Shown: positions 1 to 6,900 of the stretch, in pieces | How positions within the stretch are numbered: the first letter of the stretch is position 1 | Layout: every line of letters starts with the position of its first letter | Origin: Tessaracoccus lapidicaptus | Lineage (GTDB): Bacteria; Actinomycetota; Actinomycetes; Propionibacteriales; Propionibacteriaceae | NCBI RefSeq assembly: GCF_001693815.1 | Contig: NZ_MBQD01000023.1 | Location: 124,001-188,000 of the forward strand | Direction: 5' to 3' | DNA length: 64,000 nt | The notes under the pieces: generated by a model | What the model saw: the letters and a program-made list of their open reading frames with translations, nothing else | Told to the model about the DNA's origin: nothing | Databases searched by the model: none | Program-made: the position numbers and the translations under genes

Positions 1-1137
1 CACCTGGTTCGGGTACTTCTCCACGTCGAAGGTGGTCAGCGGCGACAGCCACGCGCCGGTCTGGACCTGGTTGTCACCGAACTCGGGGTCGGTGGTCATG
101 AAGGCCATGACCTTCTTGACGTTGGCGTCGTTCTTCGTGAAGGCCGCGGCCAGATCGCCACCGCCGAGGACCGGGCTCTCACCCTTGACGCTCGGGGTCA
201 CGAACATGCCGACGGTGGTGTCGAGCTGCGCGAAGATGTCGTCAGGGAAGAACCCCTTCTGCGTGATGAAGTTGCCCTGCTTGCCGAGGAAGCACTTCGG
301 CTCGGCGTCGAACATCGGGTTGAGCGCCGTGGCGAAGGCGTTGGACGATGCATTCTCGATGCCGCCGTAGACATTGCCCTCGGTCATCAGCAGCTCTTCG
401 TAGATCGCGAAGGCCTCGCGCACTTCGGGGCTGTCGAACTTGATCTCGCCGGAGACCCACTTGTCGTACACCTCGGTGCCGCCGGTCTGTAGTACGTAGT
501 CCTCGATCCAGTCGGTGCCGGGCCACCCGGTGGCCGAGCCGGACTCCATGCCGTAGCAGATGGGGGCGACCCCGTCGGCCTTGATCTCCTCGACGAGGGC
601 CAGAAGCTCCTCGTGCGAGGTGGGTACGGTGTAGCCCGCGGCCTCGAAGGCCGGCTTGTTGTACCAGTAGAACGACTTGCCGTTCATGGCCATCGGCGCG
701 CCGTAGACGGTGCCGTCGACGGTGGCGGCGTCGAGGAAGCCGGGGATGATGTCGGCCTCGAGCTGGTCGAGATCGACCTGCGTGCCGAGTTCGGCGAGTT
801 CTCCCTCTTCGGCCAGGGCCCGGAGGATGCCCGGCTGCGGGAAGATGGCGATGTCGGGCGCGTTGCCGGACTGGACCTTGGAGTTGATCTGGACCTCGAA
901 CTCGTTCGACTGGATCCAGTCGAACGTGATGCCGTTCTCCTCACCCCACGTGTCCATGTCCTTCTGGAAGGCCGTCGACTGGTCGCCGGAGAAGGCGTAC
1001 ATGATCTGGATGGTTTCCTTGGCCGTCTCCTCGCCTCCGCCGTCCGTCGCCTCCGGCGTCGAGTCTCCGCCGAGACATCCGGTGGCCAGCAGGCTGACGG
1101 CCGCGATACCGGCGAGCCATGAGTACTTCTTGCGCAT
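1..1137 (-). CDS. Extracellular sugar-binding lipoprotein of an ABC importer (3' end outside window)
   Basis: The N-terminal 379 codons read without a stop from ATG at 1137 to the window edge, so the C-terminus is missing. The protein opens with a lipoprotein signal (KKYSWLAGIAAVSLLATGC; lipobox LATGC) and continues as a family 1 extracellular solute-binding protein, with typical segments such as NAPDIAIFPQPG, YGAPMAMNGKSFYWYN and a WPGTDWIEDY stretch. AglE/MalE-type proteins of this kind capture oligosaccharides for a CUT1 importer. The start is supported by AAAGGAG nine bases upstream. It is divergent from the zinc operon; its permease genes would lie beyond position 1. Substrate is not readable from sequence. 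Family call is firm, sugar identity unknown. Confidence 0.88.
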   Translation of the reverse strand, partial: MRKKYSWLAGIAAVSLLATGCLGGDSTPEATDGGGEETAKETIQIMYAFSGDQSTAFQKDMDTWGEENGITFDWIQSNEFEVQINSKVQSGNAPDIAIFPQPGILRALAEEGELAELGTQVDLDQLEADIIPGFLDAATVDGTVYGAPMAMNGKSFYWYNKPAFEAAGYTVPTSHEELLALVEEIKADGVAPICYGMESGSATGWPGTDWIEDYVLQTGGTEVYDKWVSGEIKFDSPEVREAFAIYEELLMTEGNVYGGIENASSNAFATALNPMFDAEPKCFLGKQGNFITQKGFFPDDIFAQLDTTVGMFVTPSVKGESPVLGGGDLAAAFTKNDANVKKVMAFMTTDPEFGDNQVQTGAWLSPLTTFDVEKYPNQV

Positions 1138-1246
1138 GAAGGTTCGCTCCTTTGCACTGGAGATGACTGACGCCTGACGGTCGTTGTCAGGCTGCTCCTT
1201 CGGTGATCCTGCCACTGGGGCGCAGCGTCGCGCCTTAGTTTTGCCC

Positions 1247-1270
1247 CAAAGTTATCAAACTGTGACTTTG
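1247..1270. promoter_or_regulatory. Inverted repeat in the divergent promoter region (possible operator)
   Basis: CAAAGT (1247-1252) and ACTTTG (1265-1270) form a 6-bp dyad with a 12-base spacer, in the only AT-rich patch between the sugar-binding lipoprotein gene and znuA. The position suits an operator for the minus-strand sugar gene. The binding protein is unknown and chance occurrence is possible. Confidence 0.25.
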
Positions 1271-1281
1271 TGCGCCCGGAC

Positions 1282-1318
1282 TTGCGCCCTGACCGACGCT
1301 AATTGATAATGGTTCTCA
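1282..1318 (+). promoter_or_regulatory. Leaderless znuA promoter overlapped by a Zur box
   Basis: A -35 TTGCGC (1282-1287) and a -10 GATAAT (1305-1310) are 17 bases apart. The predicted start of transcription is at 1317-1318, which is the A of the znuA ATG. The 15-mer TGATAATGGTTCTCA (1304-1318) fits the pattern TGA-N-AA-N3-TT-N-TCA, which resembles actinobacterial Zur operators; its arms are symmetric apart from free positions. It covers the -10 and the start codon, so bound Zn-Zur would block transcription directly. The zur gene is the last gene of the same operon, implying autoregulation. Confidence 0.72.
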
Positions 1319-2292
1319 TGTCACGTTTGCTTCGCCTGCTTCCTGCGGGACTCACCGCGCTCGCCCTCGCCGCCTGTGGCGCCCCCGCCTCGGAGGAGGA
1401 CGGCGCAGCGCCGCGCGTCGTCGCCGCCTTCTACCCGCTCGAGTGGGCGGCCGGCCAGGTGCTGGGCGGGCACGGTTCCCTGAGCGGGCTCACGACGCCG
1501 GGGACCGAGGCGCACGATCTCGAACTCACCGCGCAGCAGATCGCGTCGCTCAGCGACGCCGATCTCGTGCTGCACCTGGCAGAGTTCCAGCCGGCGGTCG
1601 ACGACGCCATCGCACAGAGCGGGCCCGCCTCGGTGATGGACGTTTCGGAGGTGGTCGGGCTGATCCCCGCTGCGGCGGCACACGTCGACGACCACGCCGA
1701 CGAGGCCGGCGACGGTGGCGAGCACGCCGACGAGACCGATGAGCATGCCGACGAGGCTGACGACCACGGGGACCTGGACCCGCACTTCTGGCAGGACCCG
1801 GCGCGCATGGCCACCCTCGTCGAGGAACTAGGGGCACGGCTCGCCGAGCTGGACCCGGACAACGCCGCGGACTACACCGCCAACGCGGCCGCGACCGCGG
1901 AGGAGCTGCAGGCCCTCGACGAGGAATTCACGACCGGCCTCGCCACCTGCGAGCGTCGGGAGTTCGTCACGACCCACGCCGCGTTCGGTTACCTGGCCGA
2001 CCGCTACGACCTCACCGAGATCGGCATCTCCGGCGTCAACCCTGACGCCGAGCCCTCCCCCGCCCGCATCGCGGAGATCCACGAGGAGGCCGCGCGCCAC
2101 GGCATCACGACGATCTTCTTCGAGACCCTCACCTCGGACGCCGTCGCCACCTCGATCGCGGGCGACCTCGGCCTGGAGACCGCCGTCCTCGACCCGCTCG
2201 AGGGCGTCACCGACAACTCCCCGGGAACGGATTACCCTTCGATCATGCGCGCTAACCTCACCGCACTGCGCTCCGCCAATGACTGCGCCTGA
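1318..2292 (+). CDS. znuA: Zinc ABC transporter substrate-binding lipoprotein
   Basis: 324 residues. It is the extracytoplasmic zinc-capturing component of a ZnuABC importer. The lipoprotein signal ends in LALAAC (Cys about residue 20). A metal ABC cluster-9 binding fold follows: the ZnuA-type opening RVVAAFYPLEWAA, an Asp/Glu/His-rich loop at about residues 122-152 containing repeated HADE motifs, the DPHFWQDP zinc-site motif, the FVTTHAAFGYLA helix and a C-terminal FFETLTS motif. ATG 1318 is chosen because it coincides with the predicted transcription start; in-frame ATG 1309 and TTG 1303 lie inside the promoter/operator. It overlaps znuC by 14 bases. Zinc rather than manganese is inferred from the His-rich loop and the downstream Zur-type regulator. 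Confidence 0.93.
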   Translation: MSRLLRLLPAGLTALALAACGAPASEEDGAAPRVVAAFYPLEWAAGQVLGGHGSLSGLTTPGTEAHDLELTAQQIASLSDADLVLHLAEFQPAVDDAIAQSGPASVMDVSEVVGLIPAAAAHVDDHADEAGDGGEHADETDEHADEADDHGDLDPHFWQDPARMATLVEELGARLAELDPDNAADYTANAAATAEELQALDEEFTTGLATCERREFVTTHAAFGYLADRYDLTEIGISGVNPDAEPSPARIAEIHEEAARHGITTIFFETLTSDAVATSIAGDLGLETAVLDPLEGVTDNSPGTDYPSIMRANLTALRSANDCA

Positions 2293-3031
2293 CCCGCTGC
2301 ACGCGGAAGGGCTGTTCGTCTCCCTGGGTGGCCTGCCGATTCTCCGCGACGTATCCATCTCCGTCAGCGCGGGCGAGGCGGTGGCCCTCCTCGGCGGCAA
2401 CGGCTCCGGTAAGTCCACGCTCGTCCGCACACTCATGGGACTGGTCCCCCATCAGGAGGGCAGCATCTCTCTGTTCGGCGAGCCGCTGGCCACCTTCCGC
2501 GACTGGTCGCGCATCGGGTACGTTCCGCAGCACTCCGCCGTCGCCGTGGCCAACGCGACCGTCCGTGAGATCGTCTCGTCCGGCCGGCTGGCGCACCGTC
2601 GACCCTTCCAGTGGCTCCGCGCCGTGGACCACGCCGCCATCGACCACGCCCTCGACCTGGTGGGGCTCGCCGGGCGCGCCGGGTGGCCCTTCGCTGCGTT
2701 GTCGGGCGGGCAGAAGCAGCGCACGCTCATCGCCCGCGCGCTGGCCAGCCAGCCGGAGCTCCTCGTCATGGACGAGCCGTTGGCCGGCGTGGACCTGCAC
2801 AGTCAGGGCGGCCTCGCCGACCTGCTGGGCCGGCTGGCCGACGAGGGGCTCGCTCTGCTGGTGGTCCTACACGAACTCGGCCCCATGGCGGCGGTGCTGC
2901 ACCGCGCCGTGACGCTGTGCGACGGGCGGGTCGTCGACCGGGAGACCACCGGGGCGCACGAATGCCAACCGGGCCCGCCGCTTCCGTCGCTCACGGGCCT
3001 CGCGGATCCGATCTCGGGGGTGCGGTCGTGA
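2279..3031 (+). CDS. znuC: Zinc ABC transporter ATP-binding protein
   Basis: 250 residues. This cytoplasmic ATPase would power ZnuB-mediated zinc uptake. The single ABC domain shows Walker A GGNGSGKST, signature LSGGQKQR, Walker B LLVMDEPLAG and an H-loop in VVLHELGPM; in this last motif Leu precedes His where many family members have a Thr. It starts at ATG 2279 inside the znuA 3' end (14-base overlap) and ends by overlapping znuB at GTGA, so translation of the three proteins is probably coupled. Length and motif spacing are normal for the family. Confidence 0.93.
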   Translation: MTAPDPLHAEGLFVSLGGLPILRDVSISVSAGEAVALLGGNGSGKSTLVRTLMGLVPHQEGSISLFGEPLATFRDWSRIGYVPQHSAVAVANATVREIVSSGRLAHRRPFQWLRAVDHAAIDHALDLVGLAGRAGWPFAALSGGQKQRTLIARALASQPELLVMDEPLAGVDLHSQGGLADLLGRLADEGLALLVVLHELGPMAAVLHRAVTLCDGRVVDRETTGAHECQPGPPLPSLTGLADPISGVRS

Positions 3032-4014
3032 TCGAGCCGCTCACACTGCCGTTCATGCAACGCGCCCTGCTGGCGGCCGTCCTCAGCGGCCTGATCGCGC
3101 CCGCGATCGGCACCTTCATCGTGCAGCGCCGGATGAGCCTGCTCGGCGACGGCCTCGGCCACGTCGCGATCATGGGGGTCGGGTTGGCCCTCATGACCGG
3201 GTGGGCTCCGCTGCCGGTGGCCGTGGTCACCTGCGTCGCGGGCGCCGTCGTGGTCGAGCTGCTCCGGCAGCACGGCAAGGCGTCGGGCGACCTGGGCCTG
3301 GCCATCCTCTTCTACGGCGGCCTCGCGTCGGGCGTCCTCATGGCCGGCGTCGCCGGGCAGGGCGCCGGCGGCCTGTCGGCCTACCTCTTCGGATCCCTCA
3401 CGTCCGTCAGCACGCAGGATCTCTGGATCATCGCCGGCCTGGCCGTCGTGATCCTCGCGCTCACCGTGGGGCTGGCGCCGCGGCTGTTCGCCGTGTCGGT
3501 CGACGAGGACTACTCGCATGTCCTCGGCATCCGGGTGCGGTTGCTCAACCTGCTGGTCGTCGTGCTCGCCGCCGTCACCGTCACCATCTCGATGCGCACC
3601 GTCGGCCTGCTGCTCATCAGCGCCCTCATGGTCATTCCCGTCGCGACGGCACAGCAGTCGTTCATCGGGTTCACGGCCTCCTTCTTCGGCGCCATGGGTA
3701 TCGGCGCGGCGGCCGCCGTCACCGGCACCGTCGGCTCGTTCTACCTCGACACCGCCACCGGCGCGACCATCGTCGTGACCGCCATCCTCCTGCTCGGGCT
3801 CAGTTGGCTCGTGGGCCGGCGGTTGCGCGGGGCGGAGCGCTTCATCCCCTACGTCGAGGACCACGGCACCCACACGCACGTCCCCGCCGAGGGACACGAC
3901 GACGCCTTCGCCCACCGGCCCGGGATCGCCGTCATCCAACACGGCGACCACGTCGACTACGTCCACGACGGGCACCGCCACGCCCGGCACGGCGACCACT
4001 ATGACGAGCACTAG
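3028..4014 (+). CDS. znuB: Zinc ABC transporter permease with a histidine-rich C-terminal tail
   Basis: 328 residues from GTG 3028, which overlaps the znuC stop as GTGA. It is an ABC-3 family membrane protein with about eight to nine hydrophobic segments across residues 10-270 and the typical motif SLLGDGLGHVAIMGVGLAL. After the last membrane segment and a basic stretch (GRRLRGAERF) comes an unusual tail of about 50 residues holding 13 histidines in runs such as HGDHVDYVHDGHRHARHGD. ZnuB proteins normally end soon after the last helix, so this tail is an added metal-binding module, predicted to be cytoplasmic. It overlaps zur by 14 bases. Confidence 0.92.
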   Translation: MIEPLTLPFMQRALLAAVLSGLIAPAIGTFIVQRRMSLLGDGLGHVAIMGVGLALMTGWAPLPVAVVTCVAGAVVVELLRQHGKASGDLGLAILFYGGLASGVLMAGVAGQGAGGLSAYLFGSLTSVSTQDLWIIAGLAVVILALTVGLAPRLFAVSVDEDYSHVLGIRVRLLNLLVVVLAAVTVTISMRTVGLLLISALMVIPVATAQQSFIGFTASFFGAMGIGAAAAVTGTVGSFYLDTATGATIVVTAILLLGLSWLVGRRLRGAERFIPYVEDHGTHTHVPAEGHDDAFAHRPGIAVIQHGDHVDYVHDGHRHARHGDHYDEH

Positions 4015-4408
4015 GACCGGGGCCCGCAACACGTGGCAGCGGGCCGCCATCCGCGACCTGCTCGAGGGCTGCGAGGAGTTCCGCACGGCGCAACAGCTCC
4101 ACGACCAGCTGCGGGAATCGGGCGCGAAGGTGGGGTTGGCGACGGTGTACCGCGCGCTGCAGGCCATGACGGAGGCCGGCGAGGTCGACATGCTACGCAG
4201 CGCCGACGGCGAGGCTACCTACCGGCGCTGCTCGTCGTCGCACCACCACCACCTGGTGTGCCGGGAGTGCGGCTACTCCGTGGAGATCGTCGCCCGGCCG
4301 GTCGAGGAGTGGGCCGCGGAGGTCGCCGCCTCCAACGGCTTCACCGAGGTCGGCCACGAGGTCGAGGTGTTCGGCCTGTGCCGCGCCTGCTCGGGGCGGG
4401 ACGACTAG
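4001..4408 (+). CDS. zur: Fur-family zinc uptake regulator
   Basis: 135 residues. Fur-superfamily repressor with an N-terminal winged helix (about 1-80; the recognition region includes KVGLATVYRALQAM) and a C-terminal dimerisation and metal domain. The motif SSHHHHLVCRECG supplies the regulatory His cluster and the first CxxC, and GLCRACSG supplies the second CxxC of the structural zinc site. Location as the last gene of a zinc import operon, together with the Zur-like box upstream of znuA, supports Zur over Fur or PerR. ATG 4001 lies inside znuB. The stop shares a CTAG with the converging recO stop. Confidence 0.9.
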   Translation: MTSTRTGARNTWQRAAIRDLLEGCEEFRTAQQLHDQLRESGAKVGLATVYRALQAMTEAGEVDMLRSADGEATYRRCSSSHHHHLVCRECGYSVEIVARPVEEWAAEVAASNGFTEVGHEVEVFGLCRACSGRDD

Positions 4409-5127
4409 CGCTCGAAGAACGGGAGCGACCGCAGCGCGTGGTCCAGATGCCACGTGGCGTAGGCCACCACCATGCCGTCGACGCGCCTGGCCGTGGCGAC
4501 ATCGGTCGCGGTCACCGTGTCCCACTCACCGCTGAGCAGGGCGCCGAGGTGCGCGGCCTCCGCGGGGCCGAGCTGCCCCGAGCCCGAGGACCGGCAGCCG
4601 GTGCACACGGCCCCGCCGCCCATGGGCGAGAACCAGCGGATGTCCGCGCTGCCGCAGCCCGCACACCGAGCCGTGGCCACCGCGTAGCCCGCGACAGCCA
4701 ACGCCCGCAGGAGGTACGAGTCGACGACGAGGGGCGCCGGCCTCTCCCCCGCCTCCAGCGCGCGCAGCGCCCCCAGCAGCAGGCGGTACTGCTGCAGCGA
4801 GGGGCTGTGCTCCTCCGCCACCAGCCGGTCGGCGGTCTCCACCAGTACCTCGGCGGCCGTGAACCGGGTGTAGTCCTCGGCGAGGCGGCTGACGTGCAGC
4901 GCCTCCGCCTGCGTCACGACCTCCAAGGATCCGCGGCCCTCCGCGAACTGGATGTCGATGTGCTGGAAGGGCTCCAGCCTGCCCCCGAACTTGCTCGACG
5001 TCTTGCGCACGCCCTTCGCGACCGCCCGGATCTTGCCGTGCGTGCGCGTCAGCAGCGTGATGATGCGGTCCGCCTCACCGAGCTGGTGGGTCCGCAGCAC
5101 CACGGCCTGGTCGCGGTAGGTGGGCAC
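4405..5127 (-). CDS. recO: DNA repair protein RecO
   Basis: 240 residues. RecO helps load RecA on SSB-coated DNA in RecF-pathway recombination. An N-terminal OB fold (YRDQAVVLRTHQLGEADRI, and the IRAVAKGVRK basic region) is followed by a helical domain and a zinc-binding region with two CxxC pairs (ARCAGCGS and VCTGCRSS). The length is usual. It is convergent with zur, sharing the terminal CTAG, and divergent from uppS with only 32 bases between the starts, so both promoters must lie in or next to that gap. In many actinobacteria recO and uppS are co-directional; here they diverge. Confidence 0.93.
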   Translation of the reverse strand: MPTYRDQAVVLRTHQLGEADRIITLLTRTHGKIRAVAKGVRKTSSKFGGRLEPFQHIDIQFAEGRGSLEVVTQAEALHVSRLAEDYTRFTAAEVLVETADRLVAEEHSPSLQQYRLLLGALRALEAGERPAPLVVDSYLLRALAVAGYAVATARCAGCGSADIRWFSPMGGGAVCTGCRSSGSGQLGPAEAAHLGALLSGEWDTVTATDVATARRVDGMVVAYATWHLDHALRSLPFFER

Positions 5128-5159
5128 GCCCCCGAGTGTAGGCCGGTACGCTCATAGCC

Positions 5160-5924
5160 GTGCCCACGCCCCGCCGCCACCCCACACCGCACCCCAGCGG
5201 AGCCGTCCCCCCACAGCTGCCGGCCAAGGCCAAGCCCCGGCACGTCGCAATCGTCATGGACGGCAACGGCCGCTGGGCCAAGGAGCGGGGACTCAAGCGC
5301 ACCGAGGGACACGCGCGCGGCGAGGCGTCGCTGCTGGACGTGATCCACGGGGCCATCGAGATCGGCATCCCGTATCTGTCCGCCTACGCCTTCTCCACGG
5401 AGAACTGGAAGCGGTCACCCGACGAGGTGCGCTGGCTCATGGGCTTCAACCGCGACGTCATCCACCGTCGCCGGGACGAGCTCAACGAGCTGGGCGTCCG
5501 AATCCGGTGGGCCGGACGGCGGCCGCGCCTCTGGGGCTCTGTCATCCGCGAGCTGGAGACGGCCGAGGAGATGAGCGCCGCCAACGACACCCTCACGCTG
5601 CAGTTCTGCGTCAACTACGGGGGACGTGCCGAGATCGTGGACGCGGCACGGGAGATCGCCAGGCTGGCCCGAGCCGGCAAGCTCGATCCCGACCGGCTGA
5701 CCGAGGAGCGCTTCGCGCGGTTCCTCGACGAGCCAGACATCCCCGACGTCGACCTCTTCGTGCGCTCGTCGGGCGAACAGCGCACCTCGAACTTCCTCCT
5801 GTGGCAGTCCGCCTACGCCGAACTGATCTTCCTCGACCGGCTGTGGCCCGATTTCGACCGCCGCGACCTGTGGGCCGCCGTCAGCCAGTACGCGACGCGC
5901 GTGCGCCGCTTCGGCTCTGCCTGA
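5160..5924 (+). CDS. uppS: Isoprenyl transferase (undecaprenyl diphosphate synthase type)
   Basis: 254 residues. A cis-prenyltransferase that elongates farnesyl or geranyl diphosphate with isopentenyl diphosphate to make the polyprenyl carrier for cell-wall precursors. The catalytic Asp34 lies in VMDGNGRWA. Other signatures are the STENW motif and [21 protein letters not shown], which binds isopentenyl diphosphate. The first 26 residues are a proline/histidine-rich extension with no recognised role. Start is GTG 5160; no clear Shine-Dalgarno is visible. Its stop abuts the stop of the converging thioesterase gene. Product chain length cannot be read from sequence. Confidence 0.93.
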   Translation: MPTPRRHPTPHPSGAVPPQLPAKAKPRHVAIVMDGNGRWAKERGLKRTEGHARGEASLLDVIHGAIEIGIPYLSAYAFSTENWKRSPDEVRWLMGFNRDVIHRRRDELNELGVRIRWAGRRPRLWGSVIRELETAEEMSAANDTLTLQFCVNYGGRAEIVDAAREIARLARAGKLDPDRLTEERFARFLDEPDIPDVDLFVRSSGEQRTSNFLLWQSAYAELIFLDRLWPDFDRRDLWAAVSQYATRVRRFGSA

Positions 5925-6884
5925 TCAGAGGTCGGGCGGCAGCTCACGCGGCATCGGGCGCAGGAGACGCTCCCGAATGTCGATCATGGCCCGGGCATGC
6001 TCCGCCAGTGCCACGTCGCCGGGCAGGACCGGCCGCCACGGCGGCACCGGGCGCTTCCGGCCGAGCTCGTCGACGCCGCAGTAGACGATCGTGCAGTGCG
6101 TCGTCTCACGCAGGTCCCGGGTCCGCGGGTCGCCCGAGCGCACATGCACCGAGATGTGCATGCTCGTGGTGCCGGTGTACAGCAGGCGCGCGTCGACCTC
6201 GACGAGGTCACCGATGAACATGGGGCGGTAGAAGCGCACCCCGCCGGCGAACACCGACGCCACCGGGCCGGCATGCCAACGTTCGGCCACCACCTGCGCG
6301 GCCTGGTCGATCCAGCTCATGACGTACCCGCCGTGCACCTTCCCGCCCCAGTTGACGTCGGTGGGCGCGGCGAGGAAGCGCAGCGTCTCCCGGCACGCGC
6401 CGGTGTCGCCGGCGTAGTCCTGGTGCTGCATCTCCTCCTCGATGGCGCGCCGGGCCACGTTGATCTCGAGCGCCCGCTCGTGCTGGCCGAGCTCCCAGTC
6501 GTCACGCGGCACGAACGACGGCACCGGCACCGGCCTGCCGTCCTCCATGGCGACGAACTGCAGCACGCATTGCGTGTTGAGGACGCGCGACGACGACCGC
6601 GGGTCGCCGCTGGAGACCGTGCACACCACCTGCAGGGAGGTGCGCCCCGTCAGGACGACCCTGGCCTGGATGACGACCAGGTCGCCCACGTTGATCGGGC
6701 GGGTGAAGTGGATGTTGCCGACGTACCCGGTGACGGCGTACGTGCCCGCCCATCCCACGGCGGCGGCGTAGCCCGCCTTGTCGATCCACTCGAGGACCTT
6801 CCCCGCGCTCATGACGCCACGGACGTTGGCGTCCATCGGCTCCGCCAGGAAGCGCAGGGTCACGCCGCGTTGAGTCCCAGGCAC
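5925..6884 (-). CDS. Tandem hotdog-domain acyl-CoA thioesterase
   Basis: 319 residues with two hotdog-fold thioesterase domains in tandem (about 8-130 and 160-290). Each carries the helix motif of the acyl-CoA hydrolase family: GVMSAGKVLEWID in the first, GKVHGGYVMSWID in the second. The expected reaction is hydrolysis of acyl-CoA to free acid and CoA in the cytoplasm; acyl chain preference is not predictable. Only the second domain has the usual HGG; the first has SAG there, so the two active sites may differ. It lies 16 bases downstream of the helicase gene and is probably co-transcribed with leuA and the helicase. Confidence 0.85.
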   Translation of the reverse strand: MPGTQRGVTLRFLAEPMDANVRGVMSAGKVLEWIDKAGYAAAVGWAGTYAVTGYVGNIHFTRPINVGDLVVIQARVVLTGRTSLQVVCTVSSGDPRSSSRVLNTQCVLQFVAMEDGRPVPVPSFVPRDDWELGQHERALEINVARRAIEEEMQHQDYAGDTGACRETLRFLAAPTDVNWGGKVHGGYVMSWIDQAAQVVAERWHAGPVASVFAGGVRFYRPMFIGDLVEVDARLLYTGTTSMHISVHVRSGDPRTRDLRETTHCTIVYCGVDELGRKRPVPPWRPVLPGDVALAEHARAMIDIRERLLRPMPRELPPDL

Positions 6885-6900
6885 CGGTGTCTCCCCTCGA

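Noticed and set aside
5160-5237. N-terminal extension of UppS as a targeting signal
   Set aside because: Pro/His-rich without hydrophobic core or cleavage site; more likely a flexible end or a start upstream of the true one.
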